Assembly (NCBI GenBank): GCA_023101885.1
Contig: JALPQD010000359.1
Location: 372,001-436,000 of the forward strand
Direction: 5' to 3'
Length of the DNA: 64,000 nucleotides
Source: Typhlomys cinereus
Taxonomy: Eukaryota > Chordata > Mammalia > Rodentia > Platacanthomyidae
In this document: positions 10,200 to 21,299 of the stretch, one piece after another
How the letters are laid out: every line of letters starts with the position of its first letter
Position numbering within the stretch: position 1 is the first letter of the stretch
Translations under genes and position numbers: made by a program
The notes under the pieces: model-generated
The model's input: the letters and a program-made list of their open reading frames with translations, nothing else
The model's database searches: none
Told to the model about the DNA's origin: nothing

Positions 10200-13100
10200 A
10201 GAGGGAACCTACAGTGTGCAAACCACAGCAGATGATAATGATGGATCTCCTGTCTTCTTGACATTTACTTCCTTACCTGATTGTGTGGATTTGCCCAGTT
10301 TCTTTTCAGTGACCAGAAAATAGCTATTCAGATGATATAGTATCTTTCTCTCTCTTTTTTTTTTTTTGGCTAACAGGTTGAGATTCCCAAAGTCACATAT
10401 TAACTTCCAGTTCATTGTATTCATATCTTCTATTCGAAGTATCCTTCTTTTAGAAATTAAGACCTGTTTGCCATGAATCCAATGATAGTGTTGAAAAACA
10501 AATTTTGCTAGTGGATTGTTAAGGATAACAGTGAGTGGTATCCACTTCATTTCTGTCTCTTCATTGCTAGATCCATGAGCCTTGGATATGGGTGACAAGG
10601 ATGTAATATTTCCTTTCTTGGAACATCATGGTCCTCTAGCTAGTGCCATAGTCTCTACAATCAGACTATCTTGTTTCTGCCTCCTATTCAATGCTAACAA
10701 GCATTGTTCCACTAGTTTCCTACTCAGCAAAGCCAAATTCTGATTACTTCTTTGGCTTTCCTGCCCTTTGTGATAACCACATCAATTTTTACTTTGGTGA
10801 TTAAGTGCCCCACGGTCCCTAACACTATGGAACCAATGAAATCTATGTACTTTGAGATACACAAATTTGAACATATTCAAATTTGGATTTAGAGCGTAGA
10901 CATCCACTTGAAGATGTTCTAGAGTTCAAATAGGGTACTCCCAAAATCTAGTACTGTGACTAAATGCATCATCAAAAACCATCCAGATATTATATTATTC
11001 TATGTGTTTCAGGATGATGGAGAACTGTCAAGCCATCAAATGAAAATATTTCTTCTTCATCTGTCATGAAGAAAGCTCCTTATCAGAAGCAGTGGTTTGC
11101 AGAATATCATGATGGTTTAATTCCACACATTCTTGGAGGTTAGCTCTAGTGAAACATTGCTTTCTGTGAGAAAATGTGTTTCCAGTATGCCCACTCCATT
11201 GTTTACAAAGTTTTACTCCTAGTGTGATATAAACAGTCCAATAAAACCAACCTGTCACCAGGTAGCTTGGCTAATTACCTAGAAGAATAGTTCCACATGA
11301 GTGTTCAAGGTTGGAATCCTCTACTTAGCCAGTCAGCATTGATGAGAATCTACATTACTAAACCTATACAAGACCTTCTTGCCACCATGGCCGCCATTCA
11401 TGAGTCCATAGGGGAAAGAGAGAAACATCTGGGAAAAAAATCCACACAATCATTTTGTCTCTTTGATTATTAAAAACAATTTCTGCTCAAGTTACCTTGT
11501 GATTTGAAATCACATGGGACACAAATATCTTCCATCTTCTAATTCAGGGTTTTATTCATATACCTCTTCTCCATGTGTCCTTGTTGCCACATTCTTTCTA
11601 AGTTGGTGAACATCCAGCTGAACTGCTGGCCAAAGCTTATATATAGTCTCATACTGCTGATCATTACTATTCAAGAAAAATGAACACCAAAATTCACTGC
11701 TGGAAGGTATTGACACTATCCTTCGGAGACAGGAGCTATAATGTAGCAGCTGTCCACTTCCAAGTAGTACATATGTATCATGTGCATTATCTGTCAACCA
11801 GATTCAAGCCTCTTTTTCTATCAAGGTGTTATAAGCAAACTCACCACAGAGCCACATATGTGTATGGTAGGTAGCAAAGAAGGTAGCGTGGAAGTAATGT
11901 GAACAGTGGACATTAGGCTACTTCCTAATGCAAATCTTTTGTGTCTTCAGAGCCTTTTTTGGTTAAATGTTAAAACTTTGTTATTTCAAAAGATTTAAAA
12001 AAGGAGGACAGTGAACAAAAAGTTGTGTAGGAAACAGAATCCCCAAACCTCATGTAGAAATGCACCATCACAGAACCATCAAAATACCAAGACATAAAAA
12101 ATAAATCTTATGATTTTTTTTGTTCCTTATTTTTTGATCCCTACTCCATTTAAAACAACCAACCAAATTCATAGTTCCAGGCTATGAGGATCACGCCACC
12201 ACACAAATCTCTCAACACAGTAGGCTGAACACATCTCACAACTATACACAGTATCACCCTCCACTGAAACCTTTGGCCATCTCGGCTGCAATCACACCAA
12301 CATACCCATCCCTACCTCTGAATCCCACATCACAGAATTTGTCAGCTGACCCAAGCATTTCAAGTCCATGAGTAGCTAGAATAAAATTAGCATATACACC
12401 AAGCTCCATAATCACATCACAATTTCAAGCCATTCAGGGCTTTCCTGAGCTCAGCATCATATATATGACCTTCATTTAATATTAATTAACTTAATTAATT
12501 ATGCAGATAAATATAAGTTTTTAATAAGTAACTCATATTGCATTGGTAAGCTGGTGGCCTTGGTAGATGTTCAGTTTGTATTAATAATAAGCTTAAAAGC
12601 TATTTCTTAGCAAAAGAGCAGTTAATGTGTAGAAGATAGCAAAAGAGCAGTTAATGTGTAGAAGATGGCATGGCCTCATTGTAGAATCCTCAGGGTTCAC
12701 TGTGATTCACCTCTAGGTTCTGCTCTAGGCTCCAAACAGCACCCCTGCCAGTTACTGCCACATCAAACCTCACTGGATCCGATGAGTCATACTGTCCCAA
12801 TGACAGAACAGCTTGCAAGGCAGCCTGTCCTTGTATGATTCATGGGGTTATTCTAGCAGCTTTTGGGGTCACTCACTAAGTAGGCCCAAGCACCACACAC
12901 AAATGCAGATTGTTTTTCCCCAAATCCAGGGAACCACAAGGCTTGCTTGTGCCTCCTTTATGGCACGAAGAATGAAATACGATTTTTTCCTTTGCTTTTG
13001 AAAGAAAATATGTAAAAAGGCCTCATGCCACTAGACTGCTAGGAATTCAGCTACACCCACCAGTTCCTTGATAACATCACCAATCTTTCTAATCCCTCTA

Positions 13101-13400
13101 GAAATCTGATTTTTTTCCTAGTTTTTGCAACTAGGGACAATTGTGGTGTTTTTCTCTTAAACATTCACACCATCATAGCATAATAAGCCAGAGAACTGAT
13201 GGAGATTTGCCAGTTTCAGAATATGTCTGTCCCAGCTATGTATTCTGACATAGAAGACAGCCATGAGAAGGGTTTGGGGACCAGCTGGCACAGTCACCTG
13301 AGGTAAAACCCCACAATGGGTCCTAGGGTGACAGGGACTGTGGGGCAGCACTTAATCACCAAGTCAGATTGATTTTGTTACCATAAAGGACAGAAAAGTC
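10200..13400 (-). pseudogene. Old ERV-L pol relic (integrase/dUTPase to RT)
   Basis: Several patches align in order and orientation with the provirus at 27-34 kb. A peptide at about 10598-10480 resembles the integrase-dUTPase junction (shared 'PLTV', 'NPL(A/G)KF'). DNA near 11506-11540 matches the RNase H end ('catgggacacaaatatctt'), and 11735-11760 matches the RNase H start ('gcagctgtccactt'). 12640-12830 matches the RT connection region ('aaggcagcctgt'), and 12880-12930 matches the RT thumb region. Frames are thoroughly broken. The piece at 12100-12480 does not align and may be a later insertion. Far more diverged than the younger provirus. Confidence 0.6.
12609..12666. repeat. 29-bp perfect tandem duplication
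   Basis: The unit beginning agcaaaagagcag occurs twice back to back (12609-12637 and 12638-12666) with no mismatch, inside the old ERV-L relic. A recent replication slippage event is the simple explanation. Confidence 0.9.
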
Positions 13401-14995
13401 AAAGCAATAATCTGAATACTTTGTTTATGCTGGGTATGTAGCTAGTGATTCAGCACTTGTTAGCACCAAATGGAGTGTAGGAATGAAATACCTGTGGAGG
13501 CTATGGTACTAGTGAGTCACTCATATTGGTGTTCCTTGGAAGGAAATGGACAATATAGCTTTCAAAACTCCTACCTGATTTCTGTGAACAAAGAAAAAAA
13601 AGTCTTAAAAGTAGTGTGAGCAGAAATTTATTTCTGAATCACCAAGATAGTCAGGAACTTTCAATCAATTCTCAAGCACTTGGGCCCATTTACAAATCAA
13701 AATCCTTCCCATGAAGGCAAGTCTAGGGCTTCTGGACAGAGAAGTCCTATTACAGTGCCTAAAAGGTATATTGATCTTGTTCTCTCACTCTTCCCCAAAG
13801 AGGCCAACAACTATTTATTAGGCGAATGTGCTGAGGAAAGGAAATTAATTGTACTCTTAACACTTACAGAAAAGGCAAATCCTTCAACTTGGAGAAGGTA
13901 AGCACATTCCACATGATGAATCCTCTATTATTTTTAAATCTTACTAAATCTTTTTTTGTACCTTCCTCTCTAGTTTACCAATGTAGTCAGTTCTGATTTA
14001 TTTTTTGGTCTATTTTTTTGGCCAATCTAAAAAAAAATTCTAAATTTTCAACTCCTTTAGTGAAAACTTTGATTCCAAAATCTCTGCATATCATTGATGC
14101 CACAATTTCTATATACAATCAATATATTTCCCAATCCTAGTTCATGTTTATCCATGGTTAACATGTATTTCAGGTATTATCCAACATGGTTAATCTGTTA
14201 TACATGTATTTCTCACATTTGTACCAGTATAACTAAATTATTCCTTAAGGTATCATAGCTTGTTTTGATAGGATTGCAATGTGTAGCTGTGGTATTTTTA
14301 TGTGACACTTCTGAAGTAGATTTTCTCATGTTTAGGATTCAAGATTTTTGCAACAGGGTTCTTTTTCCAAAATGTGTGCTTTATCCTTGCAACCTGAAAA
14401 GGATTATTTGCAAAATAGTTGAGGTGCAGCTTTCTTTTCCACTTTCTACTGGGTTCCTTCCCACTGCTTCCTTTATGAACAGCAGGACATGCTTTTGTTC
14501 TCTTTTTGACTTTGTACTGTCATGCTGAGGACAACCAAATTGTCTCTGTCTTCTCAAGTCCTTCAACTTTGGCTCCACATCTTGTATTCTAATGGCAGTT
14601 ACCCATTCCCCCTAGAACATTGCTTATATTAATAATGCACTTATTGAAAATCCTCTCTCTTCAGTGTTTTGAACAAAAGCTGGAGAATATAAACATACCA
14701 GCACATTATTGTGTAACTGCAGGTTTTAAATCTATAAGCTGCATGTTGTTATTCTATCTTCAACAAAATAAATGTAAACCTCATCCCCAGTCTTCAGTCA
14801 TTACATTTTTATGTTCATTTATGTATAACCTGTGGGATATATTACATTAGGTTCCTATTTTTTTATACTTATCTTGCTTTGACACTTGGTATTAGGGAAA
14901 GATATGGTGACATTTGAATACTTTTGATGTTTTTTCATTGTAGGAGAAAAAGTGGTTCATTGTCAACTCATTTTTTGTTAATTTTACCAGCATCA
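13400..14995. other. No recognisable feature
   Basis: AT-rich. Short frames (for example 13680-13901 and 14265-14528) lack supporting context or similarity I can name. Confidence 0.45.
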
Positions 14996-14999
14996 TGTA

Positions 15000-15110
15000 T
15001 TAGCCACTTTCTCCTGTTGTGACAAAATATTTTAGACAAAAGACTTAAAAGAGGAAAGGTTTATTTCAGTGCTTTTGCAAAGAGTACAATTGCATAAATC
15101 TACTTAGACT
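15000..15110 (-). mobile_element. MaLR-type LTR end fragment
   Basis: The pattern 'cactttctcctgttgtgacaaaatatttta..gaggaaaggtttatttcag' is the same LTR end that recurs at 2.6, 16.4 and 19.4 kb. The remainder of the LTR is not recognisable. Confidence 0.5.
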
Positions 15111-15784
15111 TTAGGAAAACTGCACTAAGACTTTAAGCTTGTTTTTCTGCAGTTGATAACAATGAAATTATGGGATTCAATAAAATTTGTTTACTGAATT
15201 GAACTTGAATACAGTATTTGAATTTGAGAGAAATTTTGTTCATGTATGGATATCTTCTCTTGTCCCTCTGACTCTCCCTGATTGACTTCACAATGCATCA
15301 GGAACAGTCATTACTATTCTACATATGCAGTCTGCTGACCAGGGACCCAAGTAGGAGAATTGAGGGGACAGGAAGGTTGTAAGGGAGTAGTAGCTCTAGG
15401 CCAGGAGTAGAGCAGTAACAAGCACATCCCTAAATCATAGATGTGGTACTGAGAGTACCTAAACAAAGCTGAAGTACTTATGAAATGTAAGTTATTTTAT
15501 TGAAGACAAGACTACTGGTGACTTGTGTTTGTTACATACAATCTTATGTATTTCCCAGGTGTCTTTTCCTCAGCATCTCTTCAAAGGGGATGTTTCTGAT
15601 CTCCTGATGTGGTTTAAGTCCCTCTTAAATTCTCATTATGCTTTAGCATATTTCCCTCCCTTTTTTCCTTAATAAAACTGTTGATGCATTTACATATGTT
15701 CTGTATTGTATTCTCCTTTAAACTTTAGCCAACTTCTAGGTTGTTAAATAAATGATCATTAAAGCTCTCAGTTGGTTACTTTTT

Positions 15785-16200
15785 TAGTTGCTTATCTTTA
15801 TCACTGTGGCAAAATAGCTCACAGAGGCAACTTAAGGGAAAGAAAATTTATTCTGATCTACAGTATCATAGATTCTTAATCCACTAAGGTCTGGTAGATA
15901 TAGTGAAGTACTTAGAAGAAACATGTGGCTATGGTTACTCTTCGTGGGCATAGGTCAGGAGGAGGGGAGAGAAAGAGGGGGAATCCTGACTCAGGGTAGT
16001 TTATGCTTCAAAAACCAGACCCTATTGACTAACTTTAACTGACCAGTCCTACTTTCTAAAGGTGTGAAGACCCCAAAATGTCATCATCACCTGGAATCTG
16101 TGTACTGAAATCATGAGCCTGTGGAATATTTCGAAGTCAAATCATAGAAGTTACCCTTGGTATTCCCATCAACTCAGTGGAACCTGAATCTTACTCGTTG
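15785..16200 (-). mobile_element. MaLR-type LTR
   Basis: Starts 'ttgcttatctttatcactgtggcaaaatagctc', continues with 'cttaagggaaagaaaatttattctg', and later shows 'gaggaggggagagaaag' and 'tcctactttctaaaggtgtgaagacccc', the order expected of a reversed MaLR LTR. Termini uncertain. Confidence 0.5.
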
Positions 16201-16461
16201 CTACATATTCATGAGCTGCATCATGAGTCGTATCAAGTTCTCATGAGTTGCATCAAAATGCTTGGGAATGTAATTTTTTTCCAGAGTGATCTTTCAATTG
16301 GCTTGCAATAGAGATATGTGATCCTGTACCCATAAAATGTAGTTTGTCTTCCTGAACAACTAGAATCAGGATTTATGTTCGAGTCATTAATTCCTCTTAG
16401 CTAAGACCAATGAAGGGTACCAGCATTGCATTTTAGAACTTCTTTCACTCTAGTTTTCGGT

Positions 16462-16750
16462 TGTTGAGACTAACTGGCTGGCCAAAGAACTTAAGGTAGA
16501 AAGGGTTTATTTTGGCTCATGGTTAGAAGAGATACAGTCATTTATGGAAAGAGAGGCATGGTGTGGTTCACAGGGAGAGGGCCTGCTGGAAGGACTCTTC
16601 TGATTTCCACAGAGTCAGAAACAGGGAGCAGGAAATGTTTGGCGTACAGCCATCTTTCCCCTTTTCCCTTTTTATTCAGTCCAAGACCTCAGCCCATAGG
16701 ATGTTGCTGCCTACGACTTCCTAACAAATTAATCTATGGAATTTGACCGG
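16462..16750 (-). mobile_element. MaLR-type LTR, copy A
   Basis: Begins TGTTGAGACTAAC on the plus strand, then 'cttaaggtagaaagggtttattttggctcatgg' and 'cctttttattcagtcc'. It is unusually similar (my estimate about 90%) to the LTR at 19406-19722 in the same orientation, including parts in the middle that other copies lack. The right end is not sharply defined. Confidence 0.6.
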
Positions 16751-16759
16751 GTGGTTTAA

Positions 16760-17755
16760 GAGTGAATGACTATAGATGCACTTGAATTATCGTTTATTTT
16801 GGGGATATCTGCTTCCTGTTTCACAGCAAGAGTTGTTTGGGATCTTTATTACACTGATGTTTCCAGCTGATTATATCTGTATTTACTGAGCTCTTTTTTT
16901 CAGTAGTGTTATTTACAATCTTCAAAACATTAGGGAGCAATCTAATACTGGCTTTTAGCCATATCTCAATGTACTCACAAAGTCAATAATTTCTCTTGAG
17001 TCAGTTTCATAGATGTGGGAATGATGTCTGTGTTATTGAATGACATAATCAAAGACCAAGGCTTTGTCTGATGTCGGGGGTATTGTGGTGTTAAGTAATG
17101 TTCTTAAAGACATTTTAACTGTATCAGTTGTACTCTGTACAACCTGCAATATTCGGATACATATAGTTTCTGCTTATTCATAGGGGCATGTTAATAAGTC
17201 TCCCAGTGAATGTCTGGGCAAAAACCATGGGCAGTATTGAATCCTGCATGCACTGAGCTTTTTTTTTTTCATTGATATATTTGGATCAGACTCATGATAT
17301 CAGCCTGAATCTTAACATCGTCACTTATAAGCTTGTGTTGCTGGATCCTCTCCCAGCCCGTTTTCTTATTGACAAAATAGGATAATCATATTTGTCTTAG
17401 AAGGTTAGGAGAACTTTAACTGCTCACAGATTTTAGTTGTTTATAACAAAAAATTAATTATAATATGTATTTATACTTTAGCCATGTTCTCACCCAAATC
17501 AGAAGTTCATAATGTTTACCTTTCTTCTTTGACTTACTAAAGAGGGAAATAATAAAAACAACCAAAAAAAAAATAGGAATAATGACGGAGGACAGAGAAG
17601 AATAATGTACTCTGTATATTTTTTATGTTTTAAAATTAGATGTTTCCCATGACTTGTGTTTTGCAATATTTTCTCCCCAAGTGGTTGGTATTATTTTGGG
17701 GGAGGGGGTTCTGGAAACATTAGGCCTAGCTGTTGGAAATAGGACACTGGAACAG
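16760..17755. other. Mostly unique sequence
   Basis: AT-rich. A short MIR-like patch ('ccgttttcttattgacaaaataggataat') occurs at 17300-17410. Nothing else recognised. Confidence 0.4.
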
Positions 17756-17771
17756 TATTTCAGGGATTTTT

Positions 17772-18120
17772 TTTTAAACTTTCTTTTTTCTTTTTTTAAA
17801 CTTTCTTTTTTCTTTTTTTAAACTTGCTCATCTTTTTTTTATTATTATTTATTCAATTGTGCGTGTATGTGTGTGTATGTGTGTGTGTGTATGTATGTGT
17901 GTGTGTAGAACCACGGACGAATTCGGGAACCACCATGGACGCCTCCACTTCCTCCTTGTTTACTCTGCTCCGGGATTCACAGGCTCTGCCCTACAAGGAC
18001 CAGAAACGCAGAGCCGCCCCCGCTTCCACCCGGCGTCTATACGTGGGGTTTAGGATTCGAACTCAGGACCTTCTGCCTGCAAGGCAGAGGCTTAACCCCT
18101 GAGCCACTTCTCCATCCCCC
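17772..18120 (-). repeat. Young B2-superfamily SINE, TSD 16 bp
   Basis: Full-length element on the minus strand. Its head lies at 18120-18060, with an A box (TGGCTCAGGGG) and a B box (GAGTTCGAATCC). It has a CpG-containing body, a (AC)-rich tail and AATAAATAATAATAA near 17850. The exact duplication tatttcagggattttt flanks it (17756-17771 and 18121-18136). It carries the GTAAACA-containing insert that marks one of two subfamilies here. Intact CpGs and a perfect duplication indicate recent insertion. Confidence 0.92.
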
Positions 18121-18376
18121 TATTTCAGGGATTTTTGTCCTAAATCCTGTTGCAATTACTCTGTACTTCTTGGCCACTAGTAATGGACAACTTTCTTCTG
18201 CCCACCCCCACTCCTGTTATCGTGATGTGCTGCCCAAGCCAAAAAACTGGATGGACATGATACCAAGTGGCAAGATAAGTTCCCATTCTCAGGTTTTGTT
18301 AGGTATTTAGTCACATGATATAAAAGTTAATTAATACAGTGTTCATTTACAATTTAGGGATAAAAGTTTCTGATTT

Positions 18377-18643
18377 TTTAAAAAATTTTTTATTATTTAT
18401 TTAATTGTGCATGTATGGTGTGTGCGCGTGTAGAACCACGGACGAATTCAGGAACCACCATGGACAGCCTCCATCTCCTTGTTTACTCTGTCCAGGGATT
18501 CACAGGCTCCGCCCTACCAGGACCAGAAACGCAGGCCACCCCTGCTTCCGCCTGGCGTCTATACATTGGGGTCTAGGATCCGAACTCAGGACCTTCCGCC
18601 TGCAAGGCAGAGGCTTAACCCCTGAGCCACCTCTCCAGCCCCC
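18377..18643 (-). repeat. Young B2-superfamily SINE, TSD 15 bp
   Basis: Same family and strand as its neighbour 250 bp upstream. Perfect duplication aaaagtttctgattt (18362-18376 and 18644-18658). Pol III A and B boxes are intact and the tail is a short TG/CG-rich run. It carries the GTAAACA-type insert. The central CpG-rich part is slightly shorter than in the 59-kb copy. Confidence 0.92.
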
Positions 18644-18959
18644 AAAAGTTTCTGATTTATAAAGTTGCAATGAAGATCAGGTGACCTAACAGAAGAGTAC
18701 TTAAAATTCCATAGTACACAGGAATTGTGAAAGATTATTATTATAATGCCGCTACCAGAGATTGGGGAATTTTTTTAAGTGGGCAAGTATGCATATTTTA
18801 CTTTTTTGGAGCTTAGTCCTCATATATAAGCCAGAAATGGCAGTTTCATTAGGACTGCTTAAATGTGGAAAACAGCATAGTTCATAAAGATTTTCCTATA
18901 GTTACTGCACATTGAAAGATCTGGTGATGTTAGATGTTTACACTAGCAATGACATTTAT

Positions 18960-19085
18960 TAATTGAACACTAATTTAACAAACTTGTGTTGAGCACTTCC
19001 TTACTATCTGCCAGACATTATTCTAGATGCTAAGGATGTGGTATTGCACCAACAGAATCTTGTGCTGTTGGAGCATTTGTTTTAT
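18960..19085 (+). repeat. Possible L2/MIR-type ancient repeat
   Basis: The pattern 'ttgagcacttccttactatctgccagacattattctagatgct' follows a common mammalian-wide repeat motif ('ttgagcacctactatgtgcc..'). Short and diverged. Confidence 0.4.
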
Positions 19086-19405
19086 AACAATATTAAAGAA
19101 GGAATTATTTAAAATTTTAATTGAAACAATTTTTCATGTTTAATGAAGACTAGATCTACCAAATGAAAGCCATATGGAGTTTTCAATGTGTAAAGATGAT
19201 TTGTTTTCATGTTATTTAAGTGGAAATGGATATTTATAAATATTGAAAAAGAATTTAGTGTTAACAAAAAGTTTAACATCTCTATTTCTTTTGATAATTA
19301 TCTTTACAAATTAAATTAGCAAAAATGACTTATAAATGCATAAAACACTCTTAAATTTTAGTTTTTAAACCCCTAGGGACAGAAACTTACTATTACTTTT
19401 CTCAT

Positions 19406-19722
19406 TGTTGAGACTAAGTATCTGGCCAAAGGAACTTAAGGTAGAAAGAGTTTATTTTGGCTCATGGTTTGAGGAGATACAGTCATTTATGGAAAGAGAC
19501 ATGGTGGGGTTCATAGGGAGAGAAGCCTGCTGGAAGGACTCTTCTGATTTCCACATATTCAGAAACAAGGAGCAGGAAATGTTTGGCATACAGCCATCTT
19601 TCCCCTTTTCCTTTTTATTCAGTCTAGGACCTCAGCCCATAGGATGTTGCTGCCTACATTTGACATAGGTCTGTGCTCATGTTAAACCTTTAGAAACATC
19701 CTTGTAGATGCTCAATGAGGCA
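19406..19722 (-). mobile_element. MaLR-type solo LTR, copy B
   Basis: Runs from TGTTGAGACTAAG to ATGAGGCA, flanked by a 6-bp direct repeat TCTCAT (19400-19405 and 19723-19728). Five base pairs would be usual, so one extra match may be chance. It contains the reversed R/U5-like 'gagtttattttggctcatgg' and 'ctttttattcagtct'. It is the close sibling of the copy 2.9 kb upstream. Confidence 0.65.
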
Positions 19723-20576
19723 TCTCATAAATGGACTAGGTGTCCCTTAATATCAATGAACTGACAGTTAAAATTAATCAATACAAGGAATTAGTGTGTT
19801 TAGATTAATATTCTTTGAAAAGATATTTTCAGTCACTACTACTGAGGCTATTTAGCCCTAATAGGACTGGATTGTTTCTTCAGAAGAGATACAGAATTTA
19901 TTCCTTTAAGGACACACACTGAGTCAAATTAACTTAAAAAAAGGAAATATAATTTTCTCTTCTCCTTCAAGTTTATAATAAGAGTTCCAGTGTTTGCAAG
20001 GAGACATATTCTTAATTAACACTTAAAATTCTGGTTTAGTATCCTCTCACTGTCAAATTATTTAAATGTAAATTTCCCTGCGTGTATGATTTGAATTAAA
20101 CTAATAAATTAGCAAGACAGGCATCTTTAAGAAGTCTGAGTAATTTAAAAGTGCATTAGCTGAGAAATTTGTGTTCACATCATCTTAAGAGGATATGAAA
20201 AAGAACAACTTTTTTTGTCTGAAAAAATCCAAACAATGACAACGAACAATAGAAAGTCCATGAAAGAAAAAGAAGAAAGATGGAAACACTTATCCTGTAT
20301 GGCATAATATTAAAATATTCTGAAAGAGCATGGAAATTAATTATCTGCTTTTCTTTCACAAATGAGTTGGAAAATGTCAAACAAACTTCTGGGTGAATGA
20401 GAAGATTTAGCATTGAATCAATTGCAGGTGATTCTTGAATATAGAAGAGCCTGGAGGATTTTAATGTGTAGAAGAAAAGTCTCCACAAAAGATTGTGGGT
20501 TTATTACATGCCTACATGCATTAACTTTTGTGTATAACATGGTCTAGAACTGAGAACCTGTTTTATCTTATTCTTG

Positions 20577-20720
20577 AAAGACAATATGACGTGGTGGAAA
20601 GAATACTGAACTGGATCTCAGAAGATCTGGGCTACAGTTCTGCCTTTACCATCTTGGTAACTTAGGCATATTGGAGCTTCATATTTCTGCTTCATATTTC
20701 CAACTCTTAACATTCTATGA
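20577..20720 (+). repeat. MIR-type SINE fragment
   Basis: 'gtggtggaaagaatactgaactggatctcagaagatctgggctacagttctgcc' follows the MIR 5' half closely, as known across mammals. Ancient, with no flanking duplication. Confidence 0.6.
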
Positions 20721-20879
20721 CCCTGGTGCTTGCTGTTTTCTCACAAGCTAATAAGCCATGGTACAATCACATGGTCCTTGCCTAAACTTCCAGGCTAAGA
20801 GAGCTTTTGGTATATTTAGAAATGTGATTCTCTAAAAGGTACACAGAGCTTGAATACTACACTGGTCAGATGACTATTA

Positions 20880-21071
20880 TTAAAACAAATCACAGAGATC
20901 ATTTACATGGTGAGGAAAGGTTTGCTTACTTTGACTCACAGTTTTGTAGGGTCTAGTCCTTGAGTATTTGTTTCCTTTGCTTTTCGGCCTGTAAAACATA
21001 TCATGGTGGACAACAGGGGTCACAGCAAAACTGTTTAATTTATGTCTGGATATAAAATGATGATGATGATG

Positions 21072-21110
<39 letters not shown>

Positions 21111-21290
21111 GAAAGAGGAAAAAGTAGAGTCTGTCTCCTTGGAGGATCCATACCCCTAGTGGCTGCAACTTCTCATTATACCCTTATCTTAATGTCTCCA
21201 TTTCCACTTCATTGTGCAACTCTGAGGAATAAGACTTTAAGGTAAGAACCCACCTGTAGGGACATATAAAGTCCAAACTATCACAAATAT
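20880..21290 (-). mobile_element. MaLR-type LTR with ATT/TAA repeat
   Basis: Reversed LTR-like segments ('gaggaaaggtttgcttactttgactcacag', 'aactctgaggaataagac') are separated by a microsatellite. This suggests a MaLR-type LTR whose middle contains an expanded triplet. Ends are not defined. Confidence 0.45.
21058..21110. repeat. (TGA)n-(TAA)n microsatellite
   Basis: About four TGA units run directly into about thirteen TAA units. Confidence 0.9.
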
Positions 21291-21299
21291 ATTGGAACT

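Noticed and set aside
12609..12666. CRISPR-like direct repeat
   Set aside because: Only two contiguous units without spacers in a mammalian-type sequence.
13680..13901. 73-codon plus-strand frame resembling a soluble protein
   Set aside because: No recognised family and no flanking retrocopy or exon signals; insufficient support.
20180..20488. 102-codon minus-strand frame rich in Phe/Leu
   Set aside because: Composition follows AT-rich DNA; no start context or similarity.
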